Source: an uncultured Clostridia bacterium
Lineage (GTDB): Bacteria > Bacillota > Clostridia > Oscillospirales > Acutalibacteraceae
NCBI GenBank assembly: GCA_945221685.1
Contig: CALYNN010000027.1
Span: forward strand, 1-13,929
Reading direction: 5' to 3'
DNA: 13,929 nt
The translations under genes and the position numbers were made by a program. Every line of letters begins with the position of its first letter. Within the stretch, counting starts at the first letter, position 1. Below are positions 6,801 through 13,463 of the stretch, piece after piece. The notes beneath the pieces were generated by a model, which saw nothing but the letters and a program-made list of their open reading frames with translations, had not been told where the DNA came from and ran no database searches.

Positions 6801-8068
6801 ATAAATTTTTGCGAATATTCACCTGCTCCGATTGTAACAACATTTATTTCATTTCTTATGGCTTTATTATCGGAATTCAACTCTCTTATATACAGAGGGT
6901 TTTTATAAAGCAAATTTTGAATAACCGCAGTAGGATTAACTCCTACCCGGGCATCACTGTCTATAATTCTCAGCTGCTCATTTGGAGGAAGACTGCTGTT
7001 ATTTGCATATGACAAAAGTCGGGTCGCGATATATCTTAAATCTTCAATTAGGTGATCACAATATAAGTATCTGTCCTGTATGCTGTCTGCCAAGCATTTT
7101 CTCAAAACCTTTGCGAGCCTGCATTTTATTTTTACATCTGAATTACATCCGGAATATTTGATTAAATCACATTCCGAAATCCTTTTTTCAATATCATGCA
7201 ATCCGATTTCGCGTTTATAAACAACCGAATTTTCTTTTGTTGAAAACAACGCATTATATAATATTGCACCGACAGAATAAATATCAGTTCCTGTAAAAAT
7301 TTCGTCTGTTCTTTTAGGGTCAATAAGCTCCGGTGCGCGAAATCCATCTGTTCCGCAAAACAGAGGTCTGTTGCTTAAATCATAAATTGAATTAATATCA
7401 AAAACGGAAATACTATTTGGATTTATATTAAATTGGGAATCGTAATTTACCAAAAAATTTGACGGCTTAATATCAAGATGCAAAATACACGCCGAATGTA
7501 ACGCTATTAAAAAATCCGTTAACGAAATAAGTGCTTCTATTATGTTGTAAAGCTTATGCCCCGGCAGTTTTTTAGGAGATTTATGAATTTCTTTTATGTA
7601 ATCGCTGAATCTAACGCCTTCCTTATCATCCTTTGTCCATACATATACAGACGCCCTTTTATTTCCTTCAAACCCACAGTACAAAACGCTTGAGGGCATA
7701 TAATTATTTAACACCTTACATTTCGGTTCGTCTTTCTTAATTCTCTCAATCAGCTTATATGAATCGGTAAATACATCACAGGCTTCATAAAAGCATATTT
7801 CCTGCATATTGCCTACAGGAACAAGCTGATTACTTTTTTTACATCTCTCAAGGCTGTAAAAAATTCCGGAATAATTATCGTCACACGGATAAAACTCCTT
7901 CAGTCTTCCCATTTCACCGTTTCTTTGCGCCGAATAACAAACAGAAGAACCTCCCTCTTTTGTTTCGCCGTTGGCGATTGATGAGATTATTTCAAATTCT
8001 GAAATATTACCTGTATTTTCTTCCTTTAGTTTTATTACCTGTCCTTTTTTTAATTTTTTCCTGTCCAT
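3845..8068 (-). CDS. Ser/Thr kinase - Rossmann - RyR-like - PD-(D/E)XK nuclease fusion, 1407 aa
   Basis: A soluble multidomain protein. (1) About residues 20-355 are a eukaryotic-type Ser/Thr kinase: glycine-rich stretch 33-41, Lys57 in RLKEFYP, catalytic loop HLDIKPSNFLV (Asp199, Asn204), DIN in place of DFG at 224-226, RAPE at 244-247, and TDIYSVGAILY. (2) About 405-560 are a Rossmann-like domain starting VVTIGAGEYS. (3) About 620-750 are a divergent RyR-like domain: LEHRRWIFEKVCDGW (667-680) and ELDRMSVKLHRV. (4) About 850-1245 are unassigned and may hold a CARF-like or linker region. (5) About 1270-1390 are a PD-(D/E)XK nuclease like that of Card1/DUF1887: Glu1277, SDVKNELDIV (Asp1311) and FFIECKAVA (Glu1324, Lys1326), all intact. 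The start ATG 8068 has AAGGAGA just upstream, 22 nt after the phosphatase gene. Inference: ligand- and phosphorylation-controlled nuclease. Confidence 0.85.
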   Translation of the reverse strand: MDRKKLKKGQVIKLKEENTGNISEFEIISSIANGETKEGGSSVCYSAQRNGEMGRLKEFYPCDDNYSGIFYSLERCKKSNQLVPVGNMQEICFYEACDVFTDSYKLIERIKKDEPKCKVLNNYMPSSVLYCGFEGNKRASVYVWTKDDKEGVRFSDYIKEIHKSPKKLPGHKLYNIIEALISLTDFLIALHSACILHLDIKPSNFLVNYDSQFNINPNSISVFDINSIYDLSNRPLFCGTDGFRAPELIDPKRTDEIFTGTDIYSVGAILYNALFSTKENSVVYKREIGLHDIEKRISECDLIKYSGCNSDVKIKCRLAKVLRKCLADSIQDRYLYCDHLIEDLRYIATRLLSYANNSSLPPNEQLRIIDSDARVGVNPTAVIQNLLYKNPLYIRELNSDNKAIRNEINVVTIGAGEYSQKFIDQCLQCGQMCDRYLKITAISSESEEDMASYLSFRPELKNFVNINCEYSADNNDMYADLYFASFVGSKGGSSVQLSKNNKEGNLKIFNSTLENINLKKEAIDYIFVSLGDDKLNQFVAKQLYDLLNKNTFVCFAYSGVHKRFREIVPVYIDENIEAKNIAEGLEQMAFNVHLSWCDNLNINISDARKKFKEPYNYNSSIAMALSIKYKLHSVNIELEDRDAAAKKFYDEIIKKNDSSYKKLITLEHRRWIFEKVCDGWVCRKDLDECLNYPPNDKKNKKHVCILKCDDKLSLKTYFKSNAKWDNATADELKKLDELDRMSVKLHRVYKKEADKSVNVLSGEYVKRIKSLISSSKEADYAFSELLSCMKLIKNGVNDKTKDYRSLLDSFAKKLEGLPPNTASEIKANLKILDRNFASVLKSMEYVDYKENDATIINNIPFILTYTNNKHIVVPFSFGNVSKDFANAASAMMINPSNITYLVYIQSINELRQFEISLFNTKRLLSRMNILANLGFHIILDSSVIKSEKAYNDFKVKLSRNKIKHELIISNSMESLTESIGIILEKISSFDALEINETKLSYLMIGAGLYEKYPCYKFDSSEKVFSEINNCSFLNYIKGNQYLKVDDMFAMDDSQGDRYFMPEFYKSHEYIWNLYRNNSKIWKLMCSLLAEHSKSEDVIFHISLSRKDEEYAEKKYLLPTFTYESIKKILDYLINESKIISDKSSVNYYNSESCEVIIQGPNSYFASFEKMFSNPYLLMNSRLITFVDKTYSLEIKSNNLISGLINFEDYPDFVKHSGKIKWLLRQLNEIGLISVYSPVDEHNSAGSATAAEKKNTISISYSSYAVKDLLTNEGRILEIEVYHKCISSGIFDDIVSGYEISWQGSDVKNELDIVATKGTRSFFIECKAVANLNHEYYYKIQSLAEKFGINATPIIIADTQNDKKSRLLNEKQKLRGEMMGVVTVNEKSDIDNIDRTLEKIINTKFSFK

Positions 8069-8090
8069 ATTATCTCCTTGGAAGTTAATA

Positions 8091-8780
8091 TTATGTTTTT
8101 ATCAGAACAAAGCTACAGTCATCAAAATTATTTGACGCTTTAATTTTTCGGGACAAATTTTCACAATTTTTCTCAACATCCAATTCCACATTTTCATCAA
8201 TAGCGGAATTGAATTCTTTTAATGTTCCGTCAGAACAAATTAATATTGACTGATTGGGTTTTGCGTCAATAATTTTAACATCGGCTACCCTATACGCATT
8301 ATCGGATGTAACAAGCGGAGTATATTTTTTTTCAATCCTTTTCGGTGGCAAAATAGGTTTAACAGTCTTATGCTCATCACCTAAATATTCAAAAACAGCG
8401 CCGTCACCCAAATTAAAGAGTAAAAGCTTATTTGCAACTTTATCAATACAGCAAAACACCAATGTCGCGGCATAGCTGTATAAATCCTCGTTTTGTTTAA
8501 CTGCAATAAGCTTTAATCGGTATAACAGCTGATCAAGTATTAAATAAGCGGTTTTAGTGCCTGAATATTTATAAAACACTAACGCGTTTTTAGATAAAAA
8601 TTCAACTATTTCTCTGCATATAACTGTTGCTCCTGTTTTACTGTTTTTACAGCTTGACGCTCCGTCTGATAATGCGATTATTGAAAATCTGTCGTTTTCT
8701 TTGCATCTGATAACATCCTCGTTTTTCATTTTGTTTAGTCTGTGAAATCGCCCTTTTTTTGTAAATTTTATTATATTCAT
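8091..8780 (-). CDS. PP2C-family Ser/Thr phosphatase
   Basis: This 229-aa cytosolic metal-dependent phosphatase has all the PP2C motifs in order: NED at 20-22, IALSDGASS with Asp39-Gly40 (DGAS in place of DGxG), a SYAATLVFCCID strand, NLGDGAVFEYL (Asp126), LICSDGT (Asp184) and the final NFDDCSFVLI pair (Asp220, Asp221). The metal-binding acids are therefore kept. It is shorter than a full PP2C because the region between the GD and SDG motifs is compact, as in the small PP2C_2-type proteins found beside bacterial kinases. The start is ATG 8780 with GGGAGG upstream. The kinase fusion follows after 22 nt, so the likely job is to reverse phosphorylation made by that kinase, on itself or on a partner. 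A 10-bp inverted repeat overlaps the ribosome binding site. Confidence 0.92.
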   Translation of the reverse strand: MNIIKFTKKGRFHRLNKMKNEDVIRCKENDRFSIIALSDGASSCKNSKTGATVICREIVEFLSKNALVFYKYSGTKTAYLILDQLLYRLKLIAVKQNEDLYSYAATLVFCCIDKVANKLLLFNLGDGAVFEYLGDEHKTVKPILPPKRIEKKYTPLVTSDNAYRVADVKIIDAKPNQSILICSDGTLKEFNSAIDENVELDVEKNCENLSRKIKASNNFDDCSFVLIKT

Positions 8781-8788
8781 TATTTTCC

Positions 8789-8820
8789 TCCCGTATAAAT
8801 TTCTCTTTCATTATACGGGA
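8789..8820 (-). promoter_or_regulatory. hairpin overlapping the ribosome binding site of the PP2C gene
   Basis: On the - strand, TCCCGTATAA and TTATACGGGA form a perfect 10-bp stem with a 12-nt loop. The last four bases of the 3' arm (GGGA) are the start of the GGGAGG ribosome binding site, 6-7 nt before the ATG. Folding would hide part of that site. It could tune phosphatase level against the other genes, or be a protein operator or RNA-processing site in the 71-nt gap after the preceding gene. Confidence 0.55.
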
Positions 8821-8851
8821 AAGATAAATAACGCAAAGGCAGGGGGGATTT

Positions 8852-10582
8852 TTAATATATGTTGATATAAACTATACTTAAAATTATAACATCAAACAAA
8901 TTCTTTTCGGTAAACCTTTGATAACGACAGTCATCTAACAAATTATTCAAGTCATCGCTAAAGTCATTAAACACCTTTTGAGGCTTTATTCCGAATTCAT
9001 TAGATTCGGCACACCGTTCTTTGTATTTTGCTAAATAAGCAAACAAATGAAGGCATATAATTTTTTCACGGCTTACATAGTCTCCGGCAAATTCCGTTTT
9101 ACTTTCAACAACATCATTGTAGCATTCAAGAATAATTTCATATACAGTGCTTACTGCTTCCTTAAACGAAATAGAACAGCAGTCAAATACCGTACTGTCT
9201 AAATAATTATCAAGCTTTTTGCCTTTAAGCTTAATAATTAATTTTTTGTATTCTTCACTTGCGGTTATTTGATTAGGACATTCCCAAGCATTATTTGTGT
9301 TTGCAGCCCTGCCTAAATACATTAGTTTAATTAAACCTTCAAATTCGTCTGCATTTGTATCAAAGGGAATTTGCTTTCTGAAATCCTCAGTCAATTCAAA
9401 GTAATTTTCGCTTTCACTGTCGCTTATTGCTTCAGACTCACTGAAATATTTTTTGCAGGATTTTATCATGGCTTCAGCCTGCTTTACTCTGTTTTCTTCG
9501 GTACTTTCGACCGGTCTTCGTTGCCTGATAAAATAGAGATAAATAACCTCCGCATAATTCTTGTAATCTATTCCGTCGCCGAGATTTATTCTTTCCGAAT
9601 CGTCTGATTTATCAAACAGGCTTGCCGTATAGTAATCCTCAAAAAGATTTTTTTCAATATCAATAAACCGATTATAACGGGTACCGTCTGACTTTTCCTC
9701 ATTAGTATAGTACATCATATTGAAAACGACGGCAAATTTGTAAAGCTGGTGCTTCGTAGTTTGCTTTTGACGGCTTCGCTTCAATTTGCCGTTTGAAAGA
9801 TCATCGGCTAAAAACAACACTTCAAACATATCTGCAAATTCCTTTGCCTTGCTTTTTGCCGTCTCATACGCTTTATTTGCTTCTTTGTATTCCAAATCAT
9901 TTTTGGAATAACTTTTCTTAATATCGGCAAATATATTATGCTTTTCTTCTTTTTCCTTTTCTAATACACTGAATTTTTCATAATAAAGATCAAGAATATC
10001 TTCACCTAAATTGTTCAAAACATGCTGAAGCTTTTTTTCTTTTGACGGATTTTTAATTCCTTCCATTGGGTATTTTTCCAGAACCAGCTTTACTATTGCC
10101 GCAGACTCAACACCGTATTTTACGAACTGCTTTACTATTGTTAAAAACGGTGAATCCAAAAGCTCTCCGTTTTCATCCTTAAACTCTTTATCGGCAAGTC
10201 TTTGCACAATCAGCTCAACATAATCAGTTCGTTTCGGATACTGTAAATAGCCTTCATCAAGAGCCTTTACCAGCTGAATATTATCATACCTGGCAGGCAA
10301 TTCTTCATTCTCTGCAAGGCTTTTCAAATCTGCAAAGCTAAGAGCTCTGATGCTTGCTTCTAAGCCGTATTTCCCTATACTTTTATAAGCGCTTACGATC
10401 ATATCCTGCAGTCTTCGCAATTCTGCATTATAGCCTCCTGTTATACCCCTGGCATTCTCAACCCTTTCAATTTGCTCGGCTAAGTCTGCCCTTGTCCACC
10501 TTGCCGCAGGAAAGGTTTGGTTTTGTGAAGTAATCGAATTGGTAACGGCTTTCATATTCAATGTTATTTCACTGCTTTGCAT
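8852..10582 (-). CDS. hypothetical protein, 576 aa, helical, part of the sigma/PP2C/kinase operon
   Basis: I do not recognise this protein. It is soluble, charged and mostly helical. An N-terminal segment (ARWTRADLAEQIERVENARG) is followed by a helical region, then a likely coiled coil at about residues 200-254 (LEKEKEEKHNIFADIKK, then LEYKEANKAYETAKSKAKEF). An acidic Ser/Glu-rich stretch falls at about 375-390 (FSESEAISDSESENYFEL), and the C-terminal half contains several aromatic helices. No catalytic motif stands out. The start is ATG 10582: it lies 1 nt after the stop of the sigma-factor gene, with AGGAGG inside the last sigma codons 9 nt upstream. A GTG at 10606 would add 8 residues but would place that site inside the gene. 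Coupling to the sigma factor suggests it works with it, for example as scaffold, anti-sigma or sensor; this is guesswork. Confidence 0.8.
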   Translation of the reverse strand: MQSSEITLNMKAVTNSITSQNQTFPAARWTRADLAEQIERVENARGITGGYNAELRRLQDMIVSAYKSIGKYGLEASIRALSFADLKSLAENEELPARYDNIQLVKALDEGYLQYPKRTDYVELIVQRLADKEFKDENGELLDSPFLTIVKQFVKYGVESAAIVKLVLEKYPMEGIKNPSKEKKLQHVLNNLGEDILDLYYEKFSVLEKEKEEKHNIFADIKKSYSKNDLEYKEANKAYETAKSKAKEFADMFEVLFLADDLSNGKLKRSRQKQTTKHQLYKFAVVFNMMYYTNEEKSDGTRYNRFIDIEKNLFEDYYTASLFDKSDDSERINLGDGIDYKNYAEVIYLYFIRQRRPVESTEENRVKQAEAMIKSCKKYFSESEAISDSESENYFELTEDFRKQIPFDTNADEFEGLIKLMYLGRAANTNNAWECPNQITASEEYKKLIIKLKGKKLDNYLDSTVFDCCSISFKEAVSTVYEIILECYNDVVESKTEFAGDYVSREKIICLHLFAYLAKYKERCAESNEFGIKPQKVFNDFSDDLNNLLDDCRYQRFTEKNLFDVIILSIVYINIY

Positions 10583-10583
10583 A

Positions 10584-11459
10584 TCATTTGTCCTCCTGTA
10601 ATACACTTAACCTTATCAGTCTCTCTTCCGCGCTAAAATAAATTTTTTCGACTCTTTCTTCAGAGAAGCCCAACTCTTTTCCAACTACCGCAAAGCTTTT
10701 TTTAATTTCTTTTTTACTATATTCCTCATTATCTTTTACTGCTGAAAATATTCTGTTAAGCACAAGCCTCTCAATAGGTGTAATTTTGCTTAAAGCAAAA
10801 TCATTCTTTTCTGCAAAGAAGATCTTTTCAATATTATCACTGCCGTTATCGGCGATCATATCCACCAATTCATTTTTGCCGTCGCCTATTTTTTCATCTA
10901 AAGATAACTGACCGTTTTTCAAAAGCTCCTTTGTGCTTTTAATAGCTCTTACGCCTATAGCCTTTTTACCAATCTTTTTTTCATTATTTTTCCAATATTC
11001 AGCAAGCTCTTCGTCATTTTGGGACGTCCGATGATACTCCTTTGCAAAAAACTCTTCAGCCTTTTTTATACTTATTTGCTGTCTGCAATGATGCTCCGAC
11101 AAGCCGCTTTTTTCTACTATTTCTTTTGAAATATATTTTTTGATACAGGGAGTTGCGTATGTAGCAAGTTTAACATTTTGGGAGCAATCAAATCTGTCAA
11201 TGGCTGAAAAAAGTCCCAAGCTTCCAGCCTGAATTAAATCAAGGTAATCATTTTTGTCGGTATAATAATTGTTTACTATACTTACAACAAGGCGCAGATT
11301 ATGCTTTACAAGCTTGTTTCTGGCTTCCTCGTTTCCTTCTTTGGCAGAAAGCAGAAGCTCTTTTTCCTCTTCTTCCGAAAGAAGCGGATACCTTGAAATT
11401 TCATTTAAATAGATATTAACCGAATCCTGCCACTCGACAACTTTTTCATTCTCATCCAT
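10584..11459 (-). CDS. sigma-70-family RNA polymerase sigma factor
   Basis: A 291-aa sigma factor of the RpoD-like type without region 1.1. Region 1.2 is clear at about 13-45 (VNIYLNEISRYPLLSEEEEK). Region 2 is clear at about 46-115 (ARNKLVKHNLRLVVSIVNNY, DLIQAGSLGLFSAIDRFD, then KLATYATPCIKKYISKEI), giving core binding and -10 recognition. Region 3 (116-200) is divergent. Region 4 (about 225-285) is recognisable from ITPIERLVLNRIF and FAVVGKELGFSEERVEKIYF, so -35 recognition is probably altered from the housekeeping factor. The start ATG 11459 has GGAGG 7 nt upstream and lies behind a sigma-A promoter. It is the first gene of the operon and is coupled to the next by a stop-T-ATG junction. 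It may direct transcription of the neighbouring island genes, so promoter copies with a distinct consensus would be expected. Confidence 0.92.
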   Translation of the reverse strand: MDENEKVVEWQDSVNIYLNEISRYPLLSEEEEKELLLSAKEGNEEARNKLVKHNLRLVVSIVNNYYTDKNDYLDLIQAGSLGLFSAIDRFDCSQNVKLATYATPCIKKYISKEIVEKSGLSEHHCRQQISIKKAEEFFAKEYHRTSQNDEELAEYWKNNEKKIGKKAIGVRAIKSTKELLKNGQLSLDEKIGDGKNELVDMIADNGSDNIEKIFFAEKNDFALSKITPIERLVLNRIFSAVKDNEEYSKKEIKKSFAVVGKELGFSEERVEKIYFSAEERLIRLSVLQEDK

Positions 11460-11495
11460 AAATGTACCTCCGAAATGTATTAAATTCCCAAAATT

Positions 11496-11524
11496 ATCAT
11501 ATCATATTAACTTTTTTGTTTCAA
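11496..11524 (-). promoter_or_regulatory. sigma-A-type promoter of the sigma/PP2C/kinase operon
   Basis: On the - strand, TTGAAA (11519-11524) and TATGAT (11496-11501) are separated by exactly 17 bp. The start point would fall near 11489, leaving a leader of about 30 nt before the sigma-factor ATG. A second TATAAT-like hexamer lies upstream at 11538-11543 without a matching -35. Confidence 0.8.
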
Positions 11525-11700
11525 TGAAAAATATCGAATTATAGTGTAAAAGCACGAATACGGCTGACGAAAATCCTACGACCTGATTTTAATCCTTGAT
11601 TCTTTAATTCACATCACCTCACAATATTTTGGATTTTTATTATTTTACTATCCCCTTACCCTTCCGTTTTTTTAATTGTACCCGCTTCCAAATAACTATG

Positions 11701-11750
11701 AAAATAAAAAATATACTCATCGGGAAAATATTTCCTAATGAGTATATTTT
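11701..11750 (-). terminator. Rho-independent terminator of the OmpA/metallopeptidase unit
   Basis: AAAATATACTCAT (11708-11720) pairs with ATGAGTATATTTT (11738-11750) over 13 bp. An extra GGAAA/TTTCC stem lies inside, so the whole hairpin is nearly continuous. On the - strand the stem runs into TTTTTTATTTT. It begins about 36 nt after the stop codon of the metallopeptidase gene and separates this unit from the sigma operon. Confidence 0.88.
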
Positions 11751-11785
11751 ACTGTAAAATATTTTATTTTGCTTTTTAGGGGGGA

Positions 11786-13159
11786 TTAATTTTCAAGGGC
11801 ATCAATAATGCGCCTGCAATATGGGTTATCCGGTTGCTTTTTTGCCAGCTTCAGCGCCATAAGAAAATACTTTTTTTCATTGATAAATAACCCATAGTTA
11901 TAATAGCTCATTGCCAAATCGGCATTATATCTTTCCGGGTTTTCTTCTGCAAGCACTTCATATATTTCTATTGCTTTGGTATAGTAGTCCTCTGCCTGTT
12001 CGGGTTTTCCCTGTTGATTATAAAAGTTACCTGCATCGGTGCCGGCAGATGCAAAGCTGTCTGTAGCATTTGATATATCGGCAGATGTATTTGAATCAAC
12101 AGAATTGCTTTGCGACTGTGCCGCGTCAAAGGCATCAACCGCATTTATATACTCCTCCGCCATGGCGCTTGTGCTTGAAAGGACTTCTTCCTTTGAGGTG
12201 CTTGGATTATTTAGCTCGTGCTCATAGAATTTATTAACACTTTTTCGAAGGGTTGAGTCATATTCTTCTTTGGTAACATGCTGCTCAAGCCATTCACTGT
12301 TACTCATGTGAACGTTCATCTCCTTTTTATTTGCATTGTCTATTGCCATCTGTGACGCAATCATTTCCCGAACTACCATTTGCTCTGTTTTTTTATCAAC
12401 AGGTGCATTTGTATTTTTGTATTTGTTGATTAAAATTTGTTCAACCTCTTTGTCAACATTTTCTCCGTATTTTGATTTCAGCTTTGCAAGTGTTGCATCA
12501 TAACCGTTGTGGGAGATCTCTTTTAAATAGGATGATATTGACTCATCCTCGCCGTACAAAGCCTTATGCTCGTTAACAAGCCCCATTGCTTTTTCCTGTG
12601 AAAATCGGTGGGCGTCAAGCTCGGTTGGATTTAGATAATATAAATCATAGGAATTGCTGCCCTTACCAAGCATATATTGAGAAGCTCGTTGTCCGTCTAT
12701 ATATGTAACAGTAAAATTATTTGACTCAAATTTGGCTTTAATTTCGTCAGGAGCCTTAACCGTTCCGTCGGATATTTTCTCTTGAAGAATATGTCGGTAC
12801 TCGTGTAATACTGTTTCGTAAGCCAAATAGTTGGGACTATCCAAATCCATTTTGATTGTGGTTTCACCAAACCTACAGCTTATTTTACCTTCAACAAACA
12901 TTTCTCTGTTCAATGCCATCTTACTTCCGCTTTGATAGCCTGAGATATTTGAGGACATATTTTCAAACGACACAAAACATGTGTATTTTCCTGCGTTATC
13001 GGAAATCTCTCTGTTTACTGTTTCCTGAAGAAGCTCAAGCTTATCGCTTTCGCCGAGTTTACCCCATTCGATTTCACTATACATTGACCGTAATGAGTTG
13101 TCAGACAAAAAATAATATTTAGTATGCGGCATTGTTAAGGCTTGGTTTTTACCGCTCAT
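11786..13159 (-). CDS. HExxH metallopeptidase-like protein with C-terminal TPR-like region
   Basis: A 457-aa soluble protein. The zincin motif LHEYRHILQEK places two metal-binding His and the catalytic Glu at residues 119-123. About 57 residues on, NPTELDAHRF offers Glu180 as a third ligand, giving an HExxH...E arrangement. A long helical, Ser/Asn-rich linker follows. The end (about 371-451: NFYNQQGKPEQAEDYYTKAI and AMSYYNYGLFINEKKYFLMA) looks like two to three tetratricopeptide-type helical hairpins for protein binding. There is no signal peptide. I prefer ATG 13159, 1 nt after the stop of the previous gene with AGAGG upstream, over an ATG at 13216 that would overlap that gene by 56 bp. Neighbours are an OmpA-like protein and a 97-aa unknown. 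Substrate unknown. Confidence 0.8.
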   Translation of the reverse strand: MSGKNQALTMPHTKYYFLSDNSLRSMYSEIEWGKLGESDKLELLQETVNREISDNAGKYTCFVSFENMSSNISGYQSGSKMALNREMFVEGKISCRFGETTIKMDLDSPNYLAYETVLHEYRHILQEKISDGTVKAPDEIKAKFESNNFTVTYIDGQRASQYMLGKGSNSYDLYYLNPTELDAHRFSQEKAMGLVNEHKALYGEDESISSYLKEISHNGYDATLAKLKSKYGENVDKEVEQILINKYKNTNAPVDKKTEQMVVREMIASQMAIDNANKKEMNVHMSNSEWLEQHVTKEEYDSTLRKSVNKFYEHELNNPSTSKEEVLSSTSAMAEEYINAVDAFDAAQSQSNSVDSNTSADISNATDSFASAGTDAGNFYNQQGKPEQAEDYYTKAIEIYEVLAEENPERYNADLAMSYYNYGLFINEKKYFLMALKLAKKQPDNPYCRRIIDALEN

Positions 13160-13160
13160 A

Positions 13161-13454
13161 CTATCGCCTCTGACGCCATAAACGGTACTCATAAGACGCG
13201 TTTTGGGAATATTCATCTAATGCCAAAATAGCATCTATAAAATCGTTATCCTTACGAAGCTGCAGCACTGCTCTGATGCAATATTTATTGCGAATCCATA
13301 TATCCGAAAACGGCTTGTCCTCCAGCCACTCCTCAATATTCGGATATAGCCTGGGGTTAATATTCATCAGTCTTTCGGTACATTCCGTTTGTTTTTTTTC
13401 ATTGCAATACGGGTATTCGTCTTTAACCTTGTTCATTATTCTATCAAAATTCAT
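13161..13454 (-). CDS. hypothetical protein, 97 aa
   Basis: I do not recognise this small, charged, probably helical protein. Visible blocks are NKVKDEYPYCNEKKQTEC, LMNINPRLYPNIEEWLED, DIWIRNKYCIRAVLQLR and DFIDAILALDEYSQN. It has four Cys or Cys-near positions (residues 17, 25 and 59 are Cys) but no metal-binding pattern, and no signal peptide. The start is ATG 13454 with AGGAG about 7 nt upstream; that site overlaps the TAG of the OmpA-like gene. The stop is followed after 1 nt by the metallopeptidase ATG. Tight spacing on both sides points to equimolar expression, for instance as a chaperone or adaptor of the peptidase. Confidence 0.75.
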   Translation of the reverse strand: MNFDRIMNKVKDEYPYCNEKKQTECTERLMNINPRLYPNIEEWLEDKPFSDIWIRNKYCIRAVLQLRKDNDFIDAILALDEYSQNASYEYRLWRQRR

Positions 13455-13463
13455 AATAATCTC

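Larger units (their letters stand above)
11460..11785. other. 326-bp intergenic region between the two - strand units
   Basis: It holds the leader and promoter of the sigma operon (11460-11524), an AT-rich stretch with no ORF of note (11525-11700), the terminator of the metallopeptidase unit (about 11701-11750) and its A/T-rich 3' flank. A ribosome-binding-like GAGGTGATG on the - strand near 11610 leads only to immediate stops. Confidence 0.65.

Noticed and set aside
3845..8068. Type III CRISPR ancillary nuclease (Card1) as the plain identity of the large gene
   Set aside because: Only the C-terminal nuclease part fits; a kinase and RyR-like region occupy the rest, a CARF fold is not evident by eye, and no CRISPR array or cas gene is present in the window.
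10582..10606. GTG at 10606 as the start of the 576-aa gene
   Set aside because: It overlaps the sigma gene and would place the AGGAGG site inside the coding region; ATG 10582 has that site at normal spacing.
12856..13122. + strand ORFs within the metallopeptidase and OmpA-like genes
   Set aside because: They lie fully antisense to well-supported genes and lack ribosome binding sites.
13159..13216. ATG at 13216 as the start of the metallopeptidase gene
   Set aside because: It would overlap the 97-aa gene by 56 bp; ATG 13159 directly follows that gene's stop and has AGAGG upstream.
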